Positions 54,750-63,686 of a DNA stretch of 64,000 nt are shown here, piece by piece (positions within the stretch are counted from its first letter, which is position 1; the number at the start of each line of letters is the position of its first letter). The notes beneath the pieces were generated by a model. It did no database searches, was not told the origin of the DNA, and saw nothing but the letters and a program-made list of their open reading frames with translations. The DNA lies in assembly GCF_900177655.1 (NCBI RefSeq), contig NZ_FXWK01000002.1:496001-560000 (forward strand), read 5' to 3'. The translations under genes and the position numbers were made by a program. This DNA is from Devosia lucknowensis. GTDB taxonomy: Bacteria; Pseudomonadota; Alphaproteobacteria; Rhizobiales; Devosiaceae.

Positions 54750-55346
54750 ATGCCGCCGGTCCAGGTCCCGCTCGACAAGCTGCGTGAATTCGTCGATTTC
54801 GACGCCTTCTACCGCTGGCTTGCCGCCAATCACGACAGCGCGGACGAGATCTGGATCCGGATCTTCAAGAAGAGCAGCGGCAAGCCCACCATCACGCCGG
54901 TGGAGGCCATCGATGCCGTGCTCTGCTGGGGCTGGATCGATGCCATCAAGAAAAGCTGGGACGAGGAGAGTTTCGTCCAGCGCTATTGTCCGCGCCGCGC
55001 CAGATCGGTGTGGAGCCAGATCAACAGGGACAATGTCGCCCGCCTGTCCACACAGGGCCTGATGACCGAACATGGCCTTGTCCATGTCGAAGCGGCCAAG
55101 GCTGACGGCCGCTGGGACGCCGCCTACAAGACCACGCAGGAGGCGCCGGCCGACCTCCTCGCTGCCATCGCCGCCAATCCAGCGGCGCAGCAGGCCTATG
55201 ACGGGCTTTCCTCGCAGAACCGTTTTGCCCTGACCTTCCGGACCATTTCATTGAAGACGGAGGCCGCTCGCAAGAAGAAGATCGAGAGCTTCGTCGCCAT
55301 GCTCGAACGCGGCGAAACCATCTACCCGCAAAAGGCAAAGTCATGA
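54750..55346 (+). CDS. YdeI/OmpD-associated family protein
   Basis: 198 residues: DFDAFYRWLAANHDSADEIWIRIFKKSSGKPTITPVEAIDAVLCWGWIDAIKKSWDEESFVQRYCPRRARSVWSQINRDNV is the hallmark of the YdeI/OmpD-associated family (named from a link to peptide tolerance in enterics). The C-terminal basic stretch (TEAARKKKIESFVAMLERGE) is usual. Cytoplasmic, biochemical role unknown. It ends with ATGA overlap into the DUF1697 gene. Confidence 0.88.
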   Translation: MPPVQVPLDKLREFVDFDAFYRWLAANHDSADEIWIRIFKKSSGKPTITPVEAIDAVLCWGWIDAIKKSWDEESFVQRYCPRRARSVWSQINRDNVARLSTQGLMTEHGLVHVEAAKADGRWDAAYKTTQEAPADLLAAIAANPAAQQAYDGLSSQNRFALTFRTISLKTEAARKKKIESFVAMLERGETIYPQKAKS

Positions 55347-55882
55347 GTGTCTGGGGCGCTTTTCTGCGCGGCATAAACCTGGGGAAGCGGCAGATGAAAA
55401 TGGCCGAGCTCAAGGCGTGTCTCGAGGCCGACGGCTTTGCCGAGGTCAAGACCATCCTTGCCAGCGGCAATGTGCGACTCGCGGCCGACGGTACGCCCGA
55501 CGCCATCAAGGCGCGCCTCGAAAAGGCAATCGCAGCGCAGTTCGGGTTCGAGGTCGGTGTCGTCCTGCGCTCGGAGGAGGAGCTTGAAACCATGCTGCGC
55601 GAGCATCCTTTCGGCACCCTCGATCCAGACGCCGATCTCACCCGTCATGTCATCCTGTTCGACAAGCCGCTGCCGCGCGATATCTCCCTCGAGAGCCGGC
55701 CGGGAGACACGGAAATCCTTCGGGTCGACCCGCGCGAAGTCTATTTTGCGGGCTACCGGCAGGCCAATGGCCGCTATACCGAGCATGTGGAGGAGGTGCT
55801 GAAGCCGCTTTATGCAAAGCTGGGCAAAGGCAATCTCGACACCATGCGCAACTGGAACACGATCGAGAAAATCCTGAAATGA
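55343..55882 (+). CDS. DUF1697 family protein
   Basis: 179 residues starting MSVWGAFLRGINLGKRQMKMAELKACLEADGFAEVKTILASGNV, the unmistakable opening of the DUF1697 family, and ending NGRYTEHVEEVLKPLYAKLGKGNLDTMRNWNTIEKIL. Two ferredoxin-like halves are expected; function unknown. Overlaps both neighbours by 4 nt. Confidence 0.9.
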   Translation: MSVWGAFLRGINLGKRQMKMAELKACLEADGFAEVKTILASGNVRLAADGTPDAIKARLEKAIAAQFGFEVGVVLRSEEELETMLREHPFGTLDPDADLTRHVILFDKPLPRDISLESRPGDTEILRVDPREVYFAGYRQANGRYTEHVEEVLKPLYAKLGKGNLDTMRNWNTIEKILK

Positions 55883-56772
55883 TCACCGTCTTCGGCTCCA
55901 CCAATCTCGACCAGATCGGCACCGTTTCGCGCCTGCCCAAGCCAGGCGAAACCGTCGCGGGCGGTACCTTTTCGATGGCGCCGGGCGGCAAGGGTGCCAA
56001 CCAGGCGCTGGCGGCGCGCCGCGCCGGTGCGGAGGTGCGACACGTGTCGGCCGCCGGCGAAGACGCGTTTGCGGACCTCGCGCTCGAGCTGCTCAAGTCG
56101 GGCGGCGTCGATCTCTCGCATATGCGCAAGGCCGAGGCCGCGACCGGCATCGCCATGATCTTCGTGGATGCGGCAGGCGAGAATGTCATCGCCATCCTTC
56201 CCGGCGCCAACGGCACGGTCAGCGCCGAGGACGCCGAACGGGGCCTGGCTCAGCTCACCCCGTCCGATACGGTGCTGGTGCAGCAGGAAGTGCCACAGGC
56301 GGCAACGAAAAAGGCGCTGGAGATCGCCCGCGAAAAGGGCGCCCGCTCGATCCTCAACACCGCCCCCTTTCTGCCCGACACGGCAAAGCTCGCGCCGCTA
56401 GCCGATATCGTGGTTGCCAACGAGACCGAGTTCTCGCTCCTCACCGGCCGCCCCATCGACCAGCTCGACGCGGCCATGCAGGATTGGGTCAACCGCACCG
56501 GCCGCACCATCGTCGTCACCCTCGGTCCGGAGGGCGCCCGCGCCCGTACGCCGGACGGCCCGATTTCGGTGCCGGCCCACAAGGTCAAGCCCGTCGATAC
56601 GGTGGGCGCCGGCGATACGTTCTGCGGCTATCTTGCCGCCGGGCTCGATGCCGGCCATGATCTCGCAACCGCCCTGCGTCGCGCGGCTGTGGCGGGCAGC
56701 CTTGCCTGCCTCAAGCCCGGAGCGCAGCCTGCCATTCCGCTCAAGGGCGAGGTGGACGCCATCACCCGCTAG
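55879..56772 (+). CDS. rbsK: ribokinase (PfkB family)
   Basis: 297 residues with N-terminal PGGKGANQALAARRAGAEV, substrate region and C-terminal DTVGAGDTFCGYLAAGLD, which carries the anion hole and catalytic Asp. The length and GSTNLDQIGTVSRLPKPGETV start are those of ribokinase rather than fructokinase. Phosphorylates ribose to ribose-5-phosphate; a related nucleoside or sugar kinase activity cannot be excluded. Coupled to the DUF1697 gene by ATGA. Confidence 0.87.
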   Translation: MITVFGSTNLDQIGTVSRLPKPGETVAGGTFSMAPGGKGANQALAARRAGAEVRHVSAAGEDAFADLALELLKSGGVDLSHMRKAEAATGIAMIFVDAAGENVIAILPGANGTVSAEDAERGLAQLTPSDTVLVQQEVPQAATKKALEIAREKGARSILNTAPFLPDTAKLAPLADIVVANETEFSLLTGRPIDQLDAAMQDWVNRTGRTIVVTLGPEGARARTPDGPISVPAHKVKPVDTVGAGDTFCGYLAAGLDAGHDLATALRRAAVAGSLACLKPGAQPAIPLKGEVDAITR

Positions 56773-56781
56773 GAGGCCGCC

Positions 56782-57132
56782 GTGCCGCTCTTTCTTGCCG
56801 TCTACATGATGAAGGGCGACAACGTCGTCCGCTTCCGCGCCATGCCCAAGGCCGAACAGGACGCGGTAGACAATGCCGGCCTGCCGCAATGGGCCGATTG
56901 GGAAAAGCGCAACGCGGCGTCCATTGTCAACAAGGGCGGCATGGTGGGCAAGACCACCCGCGTCAGCATTGGCGGTATTGCCCCGGCCAGCAATGACATT
57001 TGTGGCTATGTGATCGTTGAGGCCGACAGCGCGGAGGACGCCGCCGCCCTGTTCCGCGACCACCCGCACTTCAACACCTTTCCGGGCGACAGCGTCGACA
57101 TCATGCCTTTCGTGACCGAGCCCGATCTCTAG
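56782..57132 (+). CDS. YciI-like small protein
   Basis: 116 residues read from a GTG at 56782 with a perfect AGGAGG 5 nt upstream. FLAVYMMKGDNVVRFRAMPKAEQDAVDNAGLPQWADWEKRNAASIVNKGGMVG and then CGYVIVEADSAEDAAALFRDHPHFNTFPGDSVDIMPF are reminiscent of the dimeric alpha/beta barrel (YCII-related) group. Cytoplasmic; no catalytic assignment. Last gene of the nat-to-here run; its stop overlaps that of the opposing regulator gene by four bases. Confidence 0.7.
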   Translation: MPLFLAVYMMKGDNVVRFRAMPKAEQDAVDNAGLPQWADWEKRNAASIVNKGGMVGKTTRVSIGGIAPASNDICGYVIVEADSAEDAAALFRDHPHFNTFPGDSVDIMPFVTEPDL

Positions 57133-57632
57133 GCCGAGGCTGCGGCGCTGAACCGCTCGCGATAGGCGCTGGCCGAAAGGCCGGTGACCTTCTGGAACAC
57201 CCTGCGGAAGGCCGAGGGGTCCTTGTAGCCGACAGTCCAGGCGATCCGCTCGACAGTGTCGCGGCTGAATTCAAGCTTTTCGCGCGCCAGTGCAATGCGC
57301 AGCGCCTGCACGTATTCGGTTGGCCTGAGGCCGGTCGCCTTCTGGAAGCGGCGCAGGAAGGTGCGCTGTTCGAGCCCGGCCTGCGCTGCCAGTTCAGCCA
57401 GGGCGATTTCCTCGCTGCGATGGGCCTGCAACCAGTGCTGCACCTTGAGGATCGGCGCGTCGCCGTGGGTCAGGCGCGGCGCGAAGGCTGCGTAATGCCG
57501 CTGCTCTCTCCCGGACGGATCGACGAGCAGGAATTTGGCCGTATCGGCCATGACGGTCCGGGGGCTCGACCTTTCTTCACGAAAGCGCATTCCGCGTGTC
57601 AGCCCCGTTGTGCTGACCCGGAAATATATCAT
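57129..57632 (-). pseudogene. AraC-type HTH protein, N-terminally truncated GlxA-like regulator
   Basis: Up to 167 residues. From MADTAKFLLVDPSGREQRHYAAFAPRLTHGDAPILKVQHWLQAH onward it matches the linker and AraC HTH region of GlxA-family regulators (AELAAQAGLEQRTFLRRFQKATGLRPTEYVQALRI; VERIAWTVGYKDPSAFRRVFQKVTGLS). The DJ-1/PfpI domain that normally fills the first 200 residues is missing, replaced by about 27 unrelated residues abutting the next operon. It may be a decayed gene or a functional stand-alone DNA-binding domain started near 57551. Confidence 0.65.
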
Positions 57633-57706
57633 ATAGGTTCTACAAGAAAGCAGACATCTAATGCCGATGAGCTCCGTATGGGGCGCAGCGGGTGGGAGAA
57701 ACCAGC

Positions 57707-58855
57707 GTGAAAATCGTCGATATCACCGTGACAAAGTTCACCTACAAGACGCGCAAGCATCAGGACAGCCACGGTCATTCCCACCCGGGACCGGAAAAGG
57801 ATGCCACCCAGGCCATGCTGACGGTCAAGACCGACACCGGCCACGAGGGCTATGCCTTTCAAAGTCCGGACGCGCTGCGACCGGCCATTGTGGACAAGTA
57901 TTTCAAGCATGCCGCGATCGGCGAGGACGCATTTGCCCGCGAGCGTATCTGGCAGGATCTCGAGCGCAGCCAGCGCGGCAGCGGCGGCCACTTTGCCGAT
58001 CGCAGCCTCGGCGCGCTGGACCAGGCCCTCTGGGACCTGGCCGGTCGTGCGCTGGGTGTCCCGGTCTACAAGCTGCTCGGCGCCTATCGCGACAAGATTC
58101 CGGCCTATGGCAGCATCATGTGCGGTGACGAGCTCGAAGGCGGCCTGGCCACTCCGGACGACTACGGCAATTTCGCCAAGACGCTGGTCCAGCGCGGCTA
58201 CAAGGCCATCAAGCTGCACACGTGGATGCCGCCGATTCCCGGGGCGCCTAACCCCAGGCGCGACGTCGAAGCCTGTGCCGCCGTGCGCGACGCCGTGGGC
58301 CCCGACATCGCCCTGATGCTCGACGGCTATCACTGGTACAGCCGCACCGATACGCTCTACATCGGCAAAGAGCTTGAAAAGCTCGACTTCACCTGGATCG
58401 AAGAGCCGATGAACGAGTCCAGTCCATCCTCCTATGCCTGGCTGTCGCAAAATCTCAGCCTGCCGGTGCTGGGGCCGGAATCCGCGCCCGGAAAATACTG
58501 GACCCGCGCCGAATGGGTGAAGGCCGAAGCCAGCGATATCCTGCGGGCCGGCGTGCTGAATTCGGCCGGCCTATCGCCCCTGATGAAAACCGCGCATCTT
58601 GCGGAGGCTCACGGGCTCAATTGCGAAATCCATGGCAATGGTGCCGCCAATCTGACCGCCTGCCTCGCCATCCCCAACTGCGATTGGTACGAACGCGGGC
58701 TATTGCACCCGTTCCTCGACTATGACGCCGTCCCCGGCTATCTCAATAGCCTCAATGACCCAATGGATTCAGATGGTTACGTACACGGTTCGCAACTTCC
58801 GGGTCTCGGCGAGGACATCAATTTCGACTACATAGACGCCCACCGGATCGCCTGA
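57707..58855 (+). CDS. enolase-superfamily (mandelate racemase/muconate lactonizing) enzyme
   Basis: 382 residues from the GTG at 57707, with GGGAG 9 nt upstream; a GTG at 57692 would put the ribosome site inside the gene. MR/MLE capping domain, then the barrel with GYKAIKLHTW (acid/base Lys), metal ligands in LMLDGYHWY, WIEEPMNE and GPESAPG, and EIHGNGAAN. Abstracts a proton alpha to a carboxylate; many members dehydrate sugar acids. An N-terminal His-rich stretch (HQDSHGHSHPG) is unusual. It leads the transporter/Ldh operon. Confidence 0.87.
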   Translation: MKIVDITVTKFTYKTRKHQDSHGHSHPGPEKDATQAMLTVKTDTGHEGYAFQSPDALRPAIVDKYFKHAAIGEDAFARERIWQDLERSQRGSGGHFADRSLGALDQALWDLAGRALGVPVYKLLGAYRDKIPAYGSIMCGDELEGGLATPDDYGNFAKTLVQRGYKAIKLHTWMPPIPGAPNPRRDVEACAAVRDAVGPDIALMLDGYHWYSRTDTLYIGKELEKLDFTWIEEPMNESSPSSYAWLSQNLSLPVLGPESAPGKYWTRAEWVKAEASDILRAGVLNSAGLSPLMKTAHLAEAHGLNCEIHGNGAANLTACLAIPNCDWYERGLLHPFLDYDAVPGYLNSLNDPMDSDGYVHGSQLPGLGEDINFDYIDAHRIA

Positions 58856-58907
58856 CCGATCACAGCGTTATAATACCTGTTGCGAAGTGTTGTGACATTC
58901 TCTTATA

Positions 58908-58922
58908 AGTTGTCTGTCAACT
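58908..58922. promoter_or_regulatory. CTGTCAAC-containing inverted repeat upstream of the permease operon
   Basis: AGTTG / CAACT around TCTGT, 104 nt before the permease ATG. It includes CTGTCAAC, eight of the ten core bases of the sites at 3189-3198 and 7520-7529, but its symmetry axis is shifted. Confidence 0.35.
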
Positions 58923-58937
58923 AAGGGAGGGATTGGC

Positions 58938-59114
58938 GTGCACAACGCGGCCATCCGTGTCGCGGCGCTCGTCCAGCGCTTACCCTCGTTGCCAAGCATC
59001 GGCCAATGTCCGGGAAAGGTCTGTTCATGTCCCCGCTCCACCGTAGAAGGCTTGTGGGCTTCCTGCAATCGGCCGGTTCGATCGCCGTCACTCTGCTGCT
59101 GCTCGTCACCCTGA
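58938..59114 (+). other. short ORF behind a strong ribosome site, possible gene relict
   Basis: AAGGGAGGG is followed 6 nt later by GTG (58938), opening a 58-codon frame that runs out of phase into the permease gene. The peptide (HNAAIRVAALVQRL, then Cys- and Ser-rich) has no family character. It may be a leader peptide or what is left of a lost first gene, such as a binding protein. Confidence 0.25.
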
Positions 59115-60055
59115 CCTTCTTTCTCGGCCAGGTGATGCCGGTCGACGTCGTGTCCCGCCTCGTGGGCGCCGATGCCGACTTCCAGACCTATGAAGCGACC
59201 CGCCTGCGCCTTGGTCTCGACGAGCCGATCTATGTCCAATTCTGGCTCTATCTCGGCCGCATCGTCACCGGCGATTTCGGCACGGCGCTGCTGACGGGCC
59301 ATCGCGTCATCGACGACATCATGCGCGTTTTCCCGGCCACGGTGGAGCTGGGCACCTTTGCCCTGCTGATCGGCGCTGGCCTCGGCATTCCCCTTGGCGT
59401 GCTGGCCGCCGTGCGTCGCGACAAGCTGACGGACCACATCATCCGCGTCGTCACCCTGCTCGGGCATTCCGTGCCCATCTTCTGGCTCGGCATGATGGGG
59501 CTGCTGGTGTTCTATGCCTGGCTGAGGATGGTCGGCGGTTCGGGGCGCGTGGCCGTTTTCTACGAGGGCATGGTGCCAACTGTCACCGGCATGCTACTGA
59601 TCGACTCGCTTCTGGCTGGCGATTGGGACGTGTTCTGGAGCGCGGTGCGCCACATCATCCTGCCCGCCTCGGTGCTCGGCTACGCGTCCATGGCCTCGCT
59701 CTGTCGCATGACGCGCAGTTTCATGATCGACCAGCTCAGCCAGGAATACGTCATTTCGGCGCGGGTGAAGGGACTGTCTAACTGGCAGGTGGTCTGGGGC
59801 CATGCCTTTCCCAATATCCGCGTGCAGCTTTTGACCATCGTGGCGCTGGCCTATGGCTCGATGCTGGAAGGCGCGCTTCTGATTGAGACCATCTTCGCCT
59901 GGCCCGGCTTCGGCCAGTATCTGACCAGCAACCTGCTTCTGGGCGACATGAACGCCATCATGGTCTGCGTGCTCCTCGTGGGTGTGATTTTCATCACCCT
60001 CAACGTCATTGCCGACCTCCTTTATTCCGTATTCGATCCGAGGACCTCGAAATGA
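59027..60055 (+). CDS. oligopeptide-type ABC transporter permease (DppB/OppB-like)
   Basis: 342 residues with six membrane segments; the first is GSIAVTLLLLVTLTFFLGQVMPVD. The EAA-type coupling loop VKGLSNWQVVWGHAFPNI near residue 245 contacts the ATPases. The ATG at 59027 follows GGAAAGG at 7 nt; a frame-matched ATG at 59006 lacks one. Forms the channel with the next gene. No binding-protein gene accompanies this set. Confidence 0.9.
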   Translation: MSPLHRRRLVGFLQSAGSIAVTLLLLVTLTFFLGQVMPVDVVSRLVGADADFQTYEATRLRLGLDEPIYVQFWLYLGRIVTGDFGTALLTGHRVIDDIMRVFPATVELGTFALLIGAGLGIPLGVLAAVRRDKLTDHIIRVVTLLGHSVPIFWLGMMGLLVFYAWLRMVGGSGRVAVFYEGMVPTVTGMLLIDSLLAGDWDVFWSAVRHIILPASVLGYASMASLCRMTRSFMIDQLSQEYVISARVKGLSNWQVVWGHAFPNIRVQLLTIVALAYGSMLEGALLIETIFAWPGFGQYLTSNLLLGDMNAIMVCVLLVGVIFITLNVIADLLYSVFDPRTSK

Positions 60056-60966
60056 GCCTCCAGCCCGCCGCCCTCCCGGCCAGGGAACCATTTCTCACTC
60101 GCGAGGCCCGCTCCACGCGTGAAGCCATGCTGCAGCGTCTCGGCATCGGCACGCTGACCTTCCTCGGCAATCGCCTCGCCGTCATCGGCGTCGCCATCAT
60201 CCTGCTGCTGGTGGTGCTGGCGGTCTTCGCGCCCTGGATCGCCACGCATGATCCGAACCTGCAGAACCTGCGCGCCGCGGCGCTGCCGCCATCGGGCGCC
60301 AACTTCTTCGGCACCGACGAATATGGCCGCGATATCTATAGCCGCATCGTCTACGGCTCGCGCATCACCCTCTATATCGTGGGCCTTGTCACCATTACGG
60401 TGGGGCCGATCGGCCTGATCATCGGCGCCATCTCGGGCTATTTCGGCGGCTTCGTCGATACGGTGGTGATGCGCATCACCGATCTCTTCCTTGCCTTCCC
60501 CAGCCTGATCCTGACCCTGGCCTTCGTGGCCGTGCTGGGACCGGGGCTGGAACAGGCGGTCCTGGCGATCGCCCTGACCGGTTGGCCCGCCATGGCGCGC
60601 CTCGCGCGGGCTGAAACGCTGACCATCCGGTCGTCCGACTATATCGCCGCCGCCAAGCTCCAGGGCGCCTCGTCCTGGCAAATCATCATCGGCTCGGTGA
60701 TCCCCATGTGCATGCCCTCGGTGATCGTGCGCCTGACGCTCAACATGGCCAGCGTCATCCTCACCGCCGCGGGTCTCGGCTTTCTCGGACTTGGCGCCCA
60801 GCCACCGACCCCGGAATGGGGCGCAATGACCTCCACCGGCCGCGCCTACATGCTCGACAGCTGGTGGATGGTGACCTTCCCGGGCCTTGCCATCATGGCC
60901 GTCAGCCTTGCCTTCAACCTTTTCGGAGACGGATTGCGCGATGTCCTCGACCCAAAAAGCAATTGA
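60052..60966 (+). CDS. oligopeptide-type ABC transporter permease (DppC/OppC-like)
   Basis: 304 residues: cytoplasmic N-terminus, first segment RLAVIGVAIILLLVVLAVFAPWIA, then the family hallmark FFGTDEYGRDIYSRIVYGSRITLYI, the coupling loop AAAKLQGASSWQIIIGSVIPMC and FLGLGAQPPTPEWGAM near the C-terminus. Starts with ATGA overlap to the previous permease gene and overlaps the next gene by 26 nt. Confidence 0.92.
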   Translation: MSLQPAALPAREPFLTREARSTREAMLQRLGIGTLTFLGNRLAVIGVAIILLLVVLAVFAPWIATHDPNLQNLRAAALPPSGANFFGTDEYGRDIYSRIVYGSRITLYIVGLVTITVGPIGLIIGAISGYFGGFVDTVVMRITDLFLAFPSLILTLAFVAVLGPGLEQAVLAIALTGWPAMARLARAETLTIRSSDYIAAAKLQGASSWQIIIGSVIPMCMPSVIVRLTLNMASVILTAAGLGFLGLGAQPPTPEWGAMTSTGRAYMLDSWWMVTFPGLAIMAVSLAFNLFGDGLRDVLDPKSN

Positions 60967-61822
60967 TCCGACACAGCCGCTGATCCAGGTCGAAGACCTC
61001 TGGGTGCGCTACAAGATGCGCTACACCAGCTTCGAGGCGGTGCGCGGCGTCTCGTTCAATCTCGGGCGCGAAAAGCTCGCCATCGTCGGCGAGAGCGGCT
61101 CGGGCAAGTCGACCGTCGGCCGCGCGCTGCTCAAGCTTCTGGCCGGCAATGCCGAGATCACTGCCAGGCGGTTGCAGTTCGGCGATATCGACATTGCCGG
61201 CGCCAATGACAGGACCATGCAGGAGATCCGCGGCTCGCGCGTGTCGATGATCCTGCAGGATCCCAAATTCTCGCTCAATCCGGTGATCCCGGTGGGCGAG
61301 CAGATCGCCGAAGCCTATCGCGTGCACCACAAGGTGTCGCGCCAGGAGGCCAAGGCGCGCACGCTCGACATGCTGGCGGCGGTGCAGATCCGCTCGCCCG
61401 AGCGCGTCTTCGGGCAATATGCCCATCAGGTCTCGGGCGGCATGGGCCAGCGCATCATGATCGCCATGATGCTGATCTCCGACCCTGATGTCATCATCGC
61501 CGACGAGCCGACCTCGGCGCTCGACGTGACTGTGCGGCTCCAGGTTCTCGCCATTCTCGACGACCTCGTGCGCGAGCGCGGCATGGGGCTGATCTTCATC
61601 AGCCACGATCTCAGCCTCGTCCGCTCCTTCTGCGATCGCGTCATCATCATGTATGGCGGGCAGATCATGGAAACCGTGGCGGCGGCCGATCTCGACAATG
61701 TGCAGCATCCCTATAGCCGGGGCCTGCTCAATGCCCTGCCCTCGCTCGAAAACCGCCGGCCGCGCCTGCCTGTGATGCAACGCGATCCCAGCTGGTCGGC
61801 GCTGCGGGGAGAACGCACATGA
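60941..61822 (+). CDS. oligopeptide-type ABC transporter ATPase (DppD/OppD-like)
   Basis: 293 residues from the ATG at 60941, with GGAGA upstream; the frame continues leftwards within the permease gene. Walker A GESGSGKST, Q-loop ILQDPKFSLNP, signature QVSGGMGQR, Walker B VIIADEPTSALD, H-loop SHD. The C-terminal oligopeptide-transporter domain is short (HPYSRGLLNALPSLENRR). Confidence 0.92.
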   Translation: MSSTQKAIDPTQPLIQVEDLWVRYKMRYTSFEAVRGVSFNLGREKLAIVGESGSGKSTVGRALLKLLAGNAEITARRLQFGDIDIAGANDRTMQEIRGSRVSMILQDPKFSLNPVIPVGEQIAEAYRVHHKVSRQEAKARTLDMLAAVQIRSPERVFGQYAHQVSGGMGQRIMIAMMLISDPDVIIADEPTSALDVTVRLQVLAILDDLVRERGMGLIFISHDLSLVRSFCDRVIIMYGGQIMETVAAADLDNVQHPYSRGLLNALPSLENRRPRLPVMQRDPSWSALRGERT

Positions 61823-62613
61823 TTTCGGTTGCCGACCTTAATCTCATCTTCCAGACCTCGACGGACGAGCACCACGTCCTGCACGATGTCAGCTTCGATG
61901 TCGCGCCGGGCGAAGTCTTCGGCCTCGTGGGCGAATCCGGTTCGGGCAAATCCACCGTGCTGCGCTGCATTGCCGGGCTTTACCGGCACTGGACCGGCAC
62001 GATCGACGTCGATGGCCAGTCGGTGGCCGGGAAGCTCAGCAAGGCCCATCATCGCAAGATCCAGATGGTGTTCCAGGATCCCTATGGCTCGCTGCACCCC
62101 AAGAAGACGGTCAATTCGACCCTCACCGCGCCGCTGAAGATCCATGGCATCGGCGATATCGACCGCCGCATCAGCCAGGTGCTGACCCAGGTCGGCCTGC
62201 CGCTGACGGCGCGGTTCCGCTATCCGCATCAGCTTTCGGGCGGCCAGCGGCAGCGCGTCGCCATTGCCCGGGCGCTGATCCTCGAGCCCAGCGTGCTCCT
62301 GCTCGATGAGCCGACCTCGGCGCTCGACGTGTCGGTGCAGGCGGAAATCCTCAATCTCCTCGCCGACGTGCGCCAGGAGCGGAACCTCACCTATATCATG
62401 GTCAGCCATGACCTGGCGGTGATCGCCCATCTGTGCGATCGCGTCGCCGTCATGCAGCAGGGCGGAATCGAGGAAGTTCTGGGCGTCGAAACCCTGCTCT
62501 CGGGTGAGGCCAGCACCGATTATACGCGCACGCTGTTCGAGGCCAGCCGCCGCTATGACCGTTCGATGGCCTCCAGTCTCGCCAGGGGCGCGACGGCGCC
62601 GGCCACGGCCTGA
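61819..62613 (+). CDS. oligopeptide-type ABC transporter ATPase (DppF/OppF-like)
   Basis: 264 residues. Walker A GESGSGKST, Q-loop MVFQDPYGSLHPKKTV, signature LSGGQRQR, Walker B LLLDEPTSALD, H-loop SHD. Coupled to the previous ATPase gene by ATGA. It completes an ABC set of two permeases and two ATPases that needs an external family-5 binding protein. Confidence 0.92.
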   Translation: MISVADLNLIFQTSTDEHHVLHDVSFDVAPGEVFGLVGESGSGKSTVLRCIAGLYRHWTGTIDVDGQSVAGKLSKAHHRKIQMVFQDPYGSLHPKKTVNSTLTAPLKIHGIGDIDRRISQVLTQVGLPLTARFRYPHQLSGGQRQRVAIARALILEPSVLLLDEPTSALDVSVQAEILNLLADVRQERNLTYIMVSHDLAVIAHLCDRVAVMQQGGIEEVLGVETLLSGEASTDYTRTLFEASRRYDRSMASSLARGATAPATA

Positions 62614-62627
62614 ACGGGAGGTTGAGC

Positions 62628-63686
62628 ATGACCGAGAACCGCTTTGCGGCGGCGGAGCTTGTCGCTTTTGCCCGAAATGCCCTCATAGCCGGCGGCCTCG
62701 GCACCGCGTTTGCGGAAACCACGGCAGATGTGCTGGTCGAGGGCGACCTCATGGGCCACACCACCCACGGGCTGGCCTTGCTGCCTGCCTATCTCGCGGC
62801 GCTTGAAAATGGTGGCATGGCGCGCGAGGGCAGTTTCGATGTGCTGCGCGACAAGCAGGCGACCGCGCTTTGGGATGGTCGCTTCCTGCCCGGCCCGTGG
62901 CTGATTACGCAGGGCTTCGCCCTCGGCGTCGAGCGCGCCAGAACCTTCGGCACGTTCACGCTCAGCATCCGCCGCAGCCACCATACCGCCAGCCTCGTCG
63001 CCTATCTGAAGGCCGTCACCGATGCGGGACTGATGGGCATCCTCTCGGTCTCCGATCCCACCGAGCGCTGCGTCGCGCCGGCGGGTGGTCGCGCCCCGCT
63101 CCATTCCACCAATCCGATCGCCTTTGGCCTCCCGACCGAGGAGGCGCCGATCCTCGTCGATATTTCAACCTCCTCCACAACCAATGGCCTGGTGAAGCGC
63201 CTGTTCGCATCAGGCGGTCAGCTGCCGCATGATTGGCTGGTGTCGGCCGAAGGAGAGGCCAGCGCCGATCCAGGGGTGCGATTCACCGATCCGCCCGGCG
63301 CCGTGCTGCCACTGGGCGGCATGGACAATGGCCACAAGGGTTTTGGTCTGGGTATTCTGGCCGAGGCGCTGACCCACGGGCTCTCGGGTCATGGCCGCGT
63401 GATCGAGCCCCGGGGCTGGCAGGCCAATGTATTCATCCAGGTGCTCGACCCCGAATTCTTCGCCGGCGCCGACGTGCTGCGGCGCGAGCTCAGCCACTTT
63501 GCGGACACCGCCCATGCGGTGCCGCCGATCGATCCTGCGCGCCCGGTGCGCCTGCCCGGCGAGCGCGGACTGGCCCTGCGCGAGACGCAGTTGCGTGAGG
63601 GCATGGTGTTATCGCCGGCGATCGTCGAGGGCCTTGCGCCCTGGGCCGAGAAATACGGCCTCCCGCTCTCGGGGCTGCGGGCATGA
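62628..63686 (+). CDS. malate/L-lactate dehydrogenase family oxidoreductase
   Basis: 352 residues of the Ldh/YlbC/ComC family of NAD(P)-dependent 2-hydroxyacid or imine reductases. Catalytic-region RRSHHTASLVAYLK near residue 115, TNPIAFGLPT, LVDISTSSTTNG and MDNGHKGFGLGILAEALTHGLSG are family marks. The ATG at 62628 follows GGGAGG at 7 nt. Probable substrates are 2-keto or 2-hydroxy acids made from the imported compound. Stop overlaps the next ATG. Confidence 0.9.
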   Translation: MTENRFAAAELVAFARNALIAGGLGTAFAETTADVLVEGDLMGHTTHGLALLPAYLAALENGGMAREGSFDVLRDKQATALWDGRFLPGPWLITQGFALGVERARTFGTFTLSIRRSHHTASLVAYLKAVTDAGLMGILSVSDPTERCVAPAGGRAPLHSTNPIAFGLPTEEAPILVDISTSSTTNGLVKRLFASGGQLPHDWLVSAEGEASADPGVRFTDPPGAVLPLGGMDNGHKGFGLGILAEALTHGLSGHGRVIEPRGWQANVFIQVLDPEFFAGADVLRRELSHFADTAHAVPPIDPARPVRLPGERGLALRETQLREGMVLSPAIVEGLAPWAEKYGLPLSGLRA

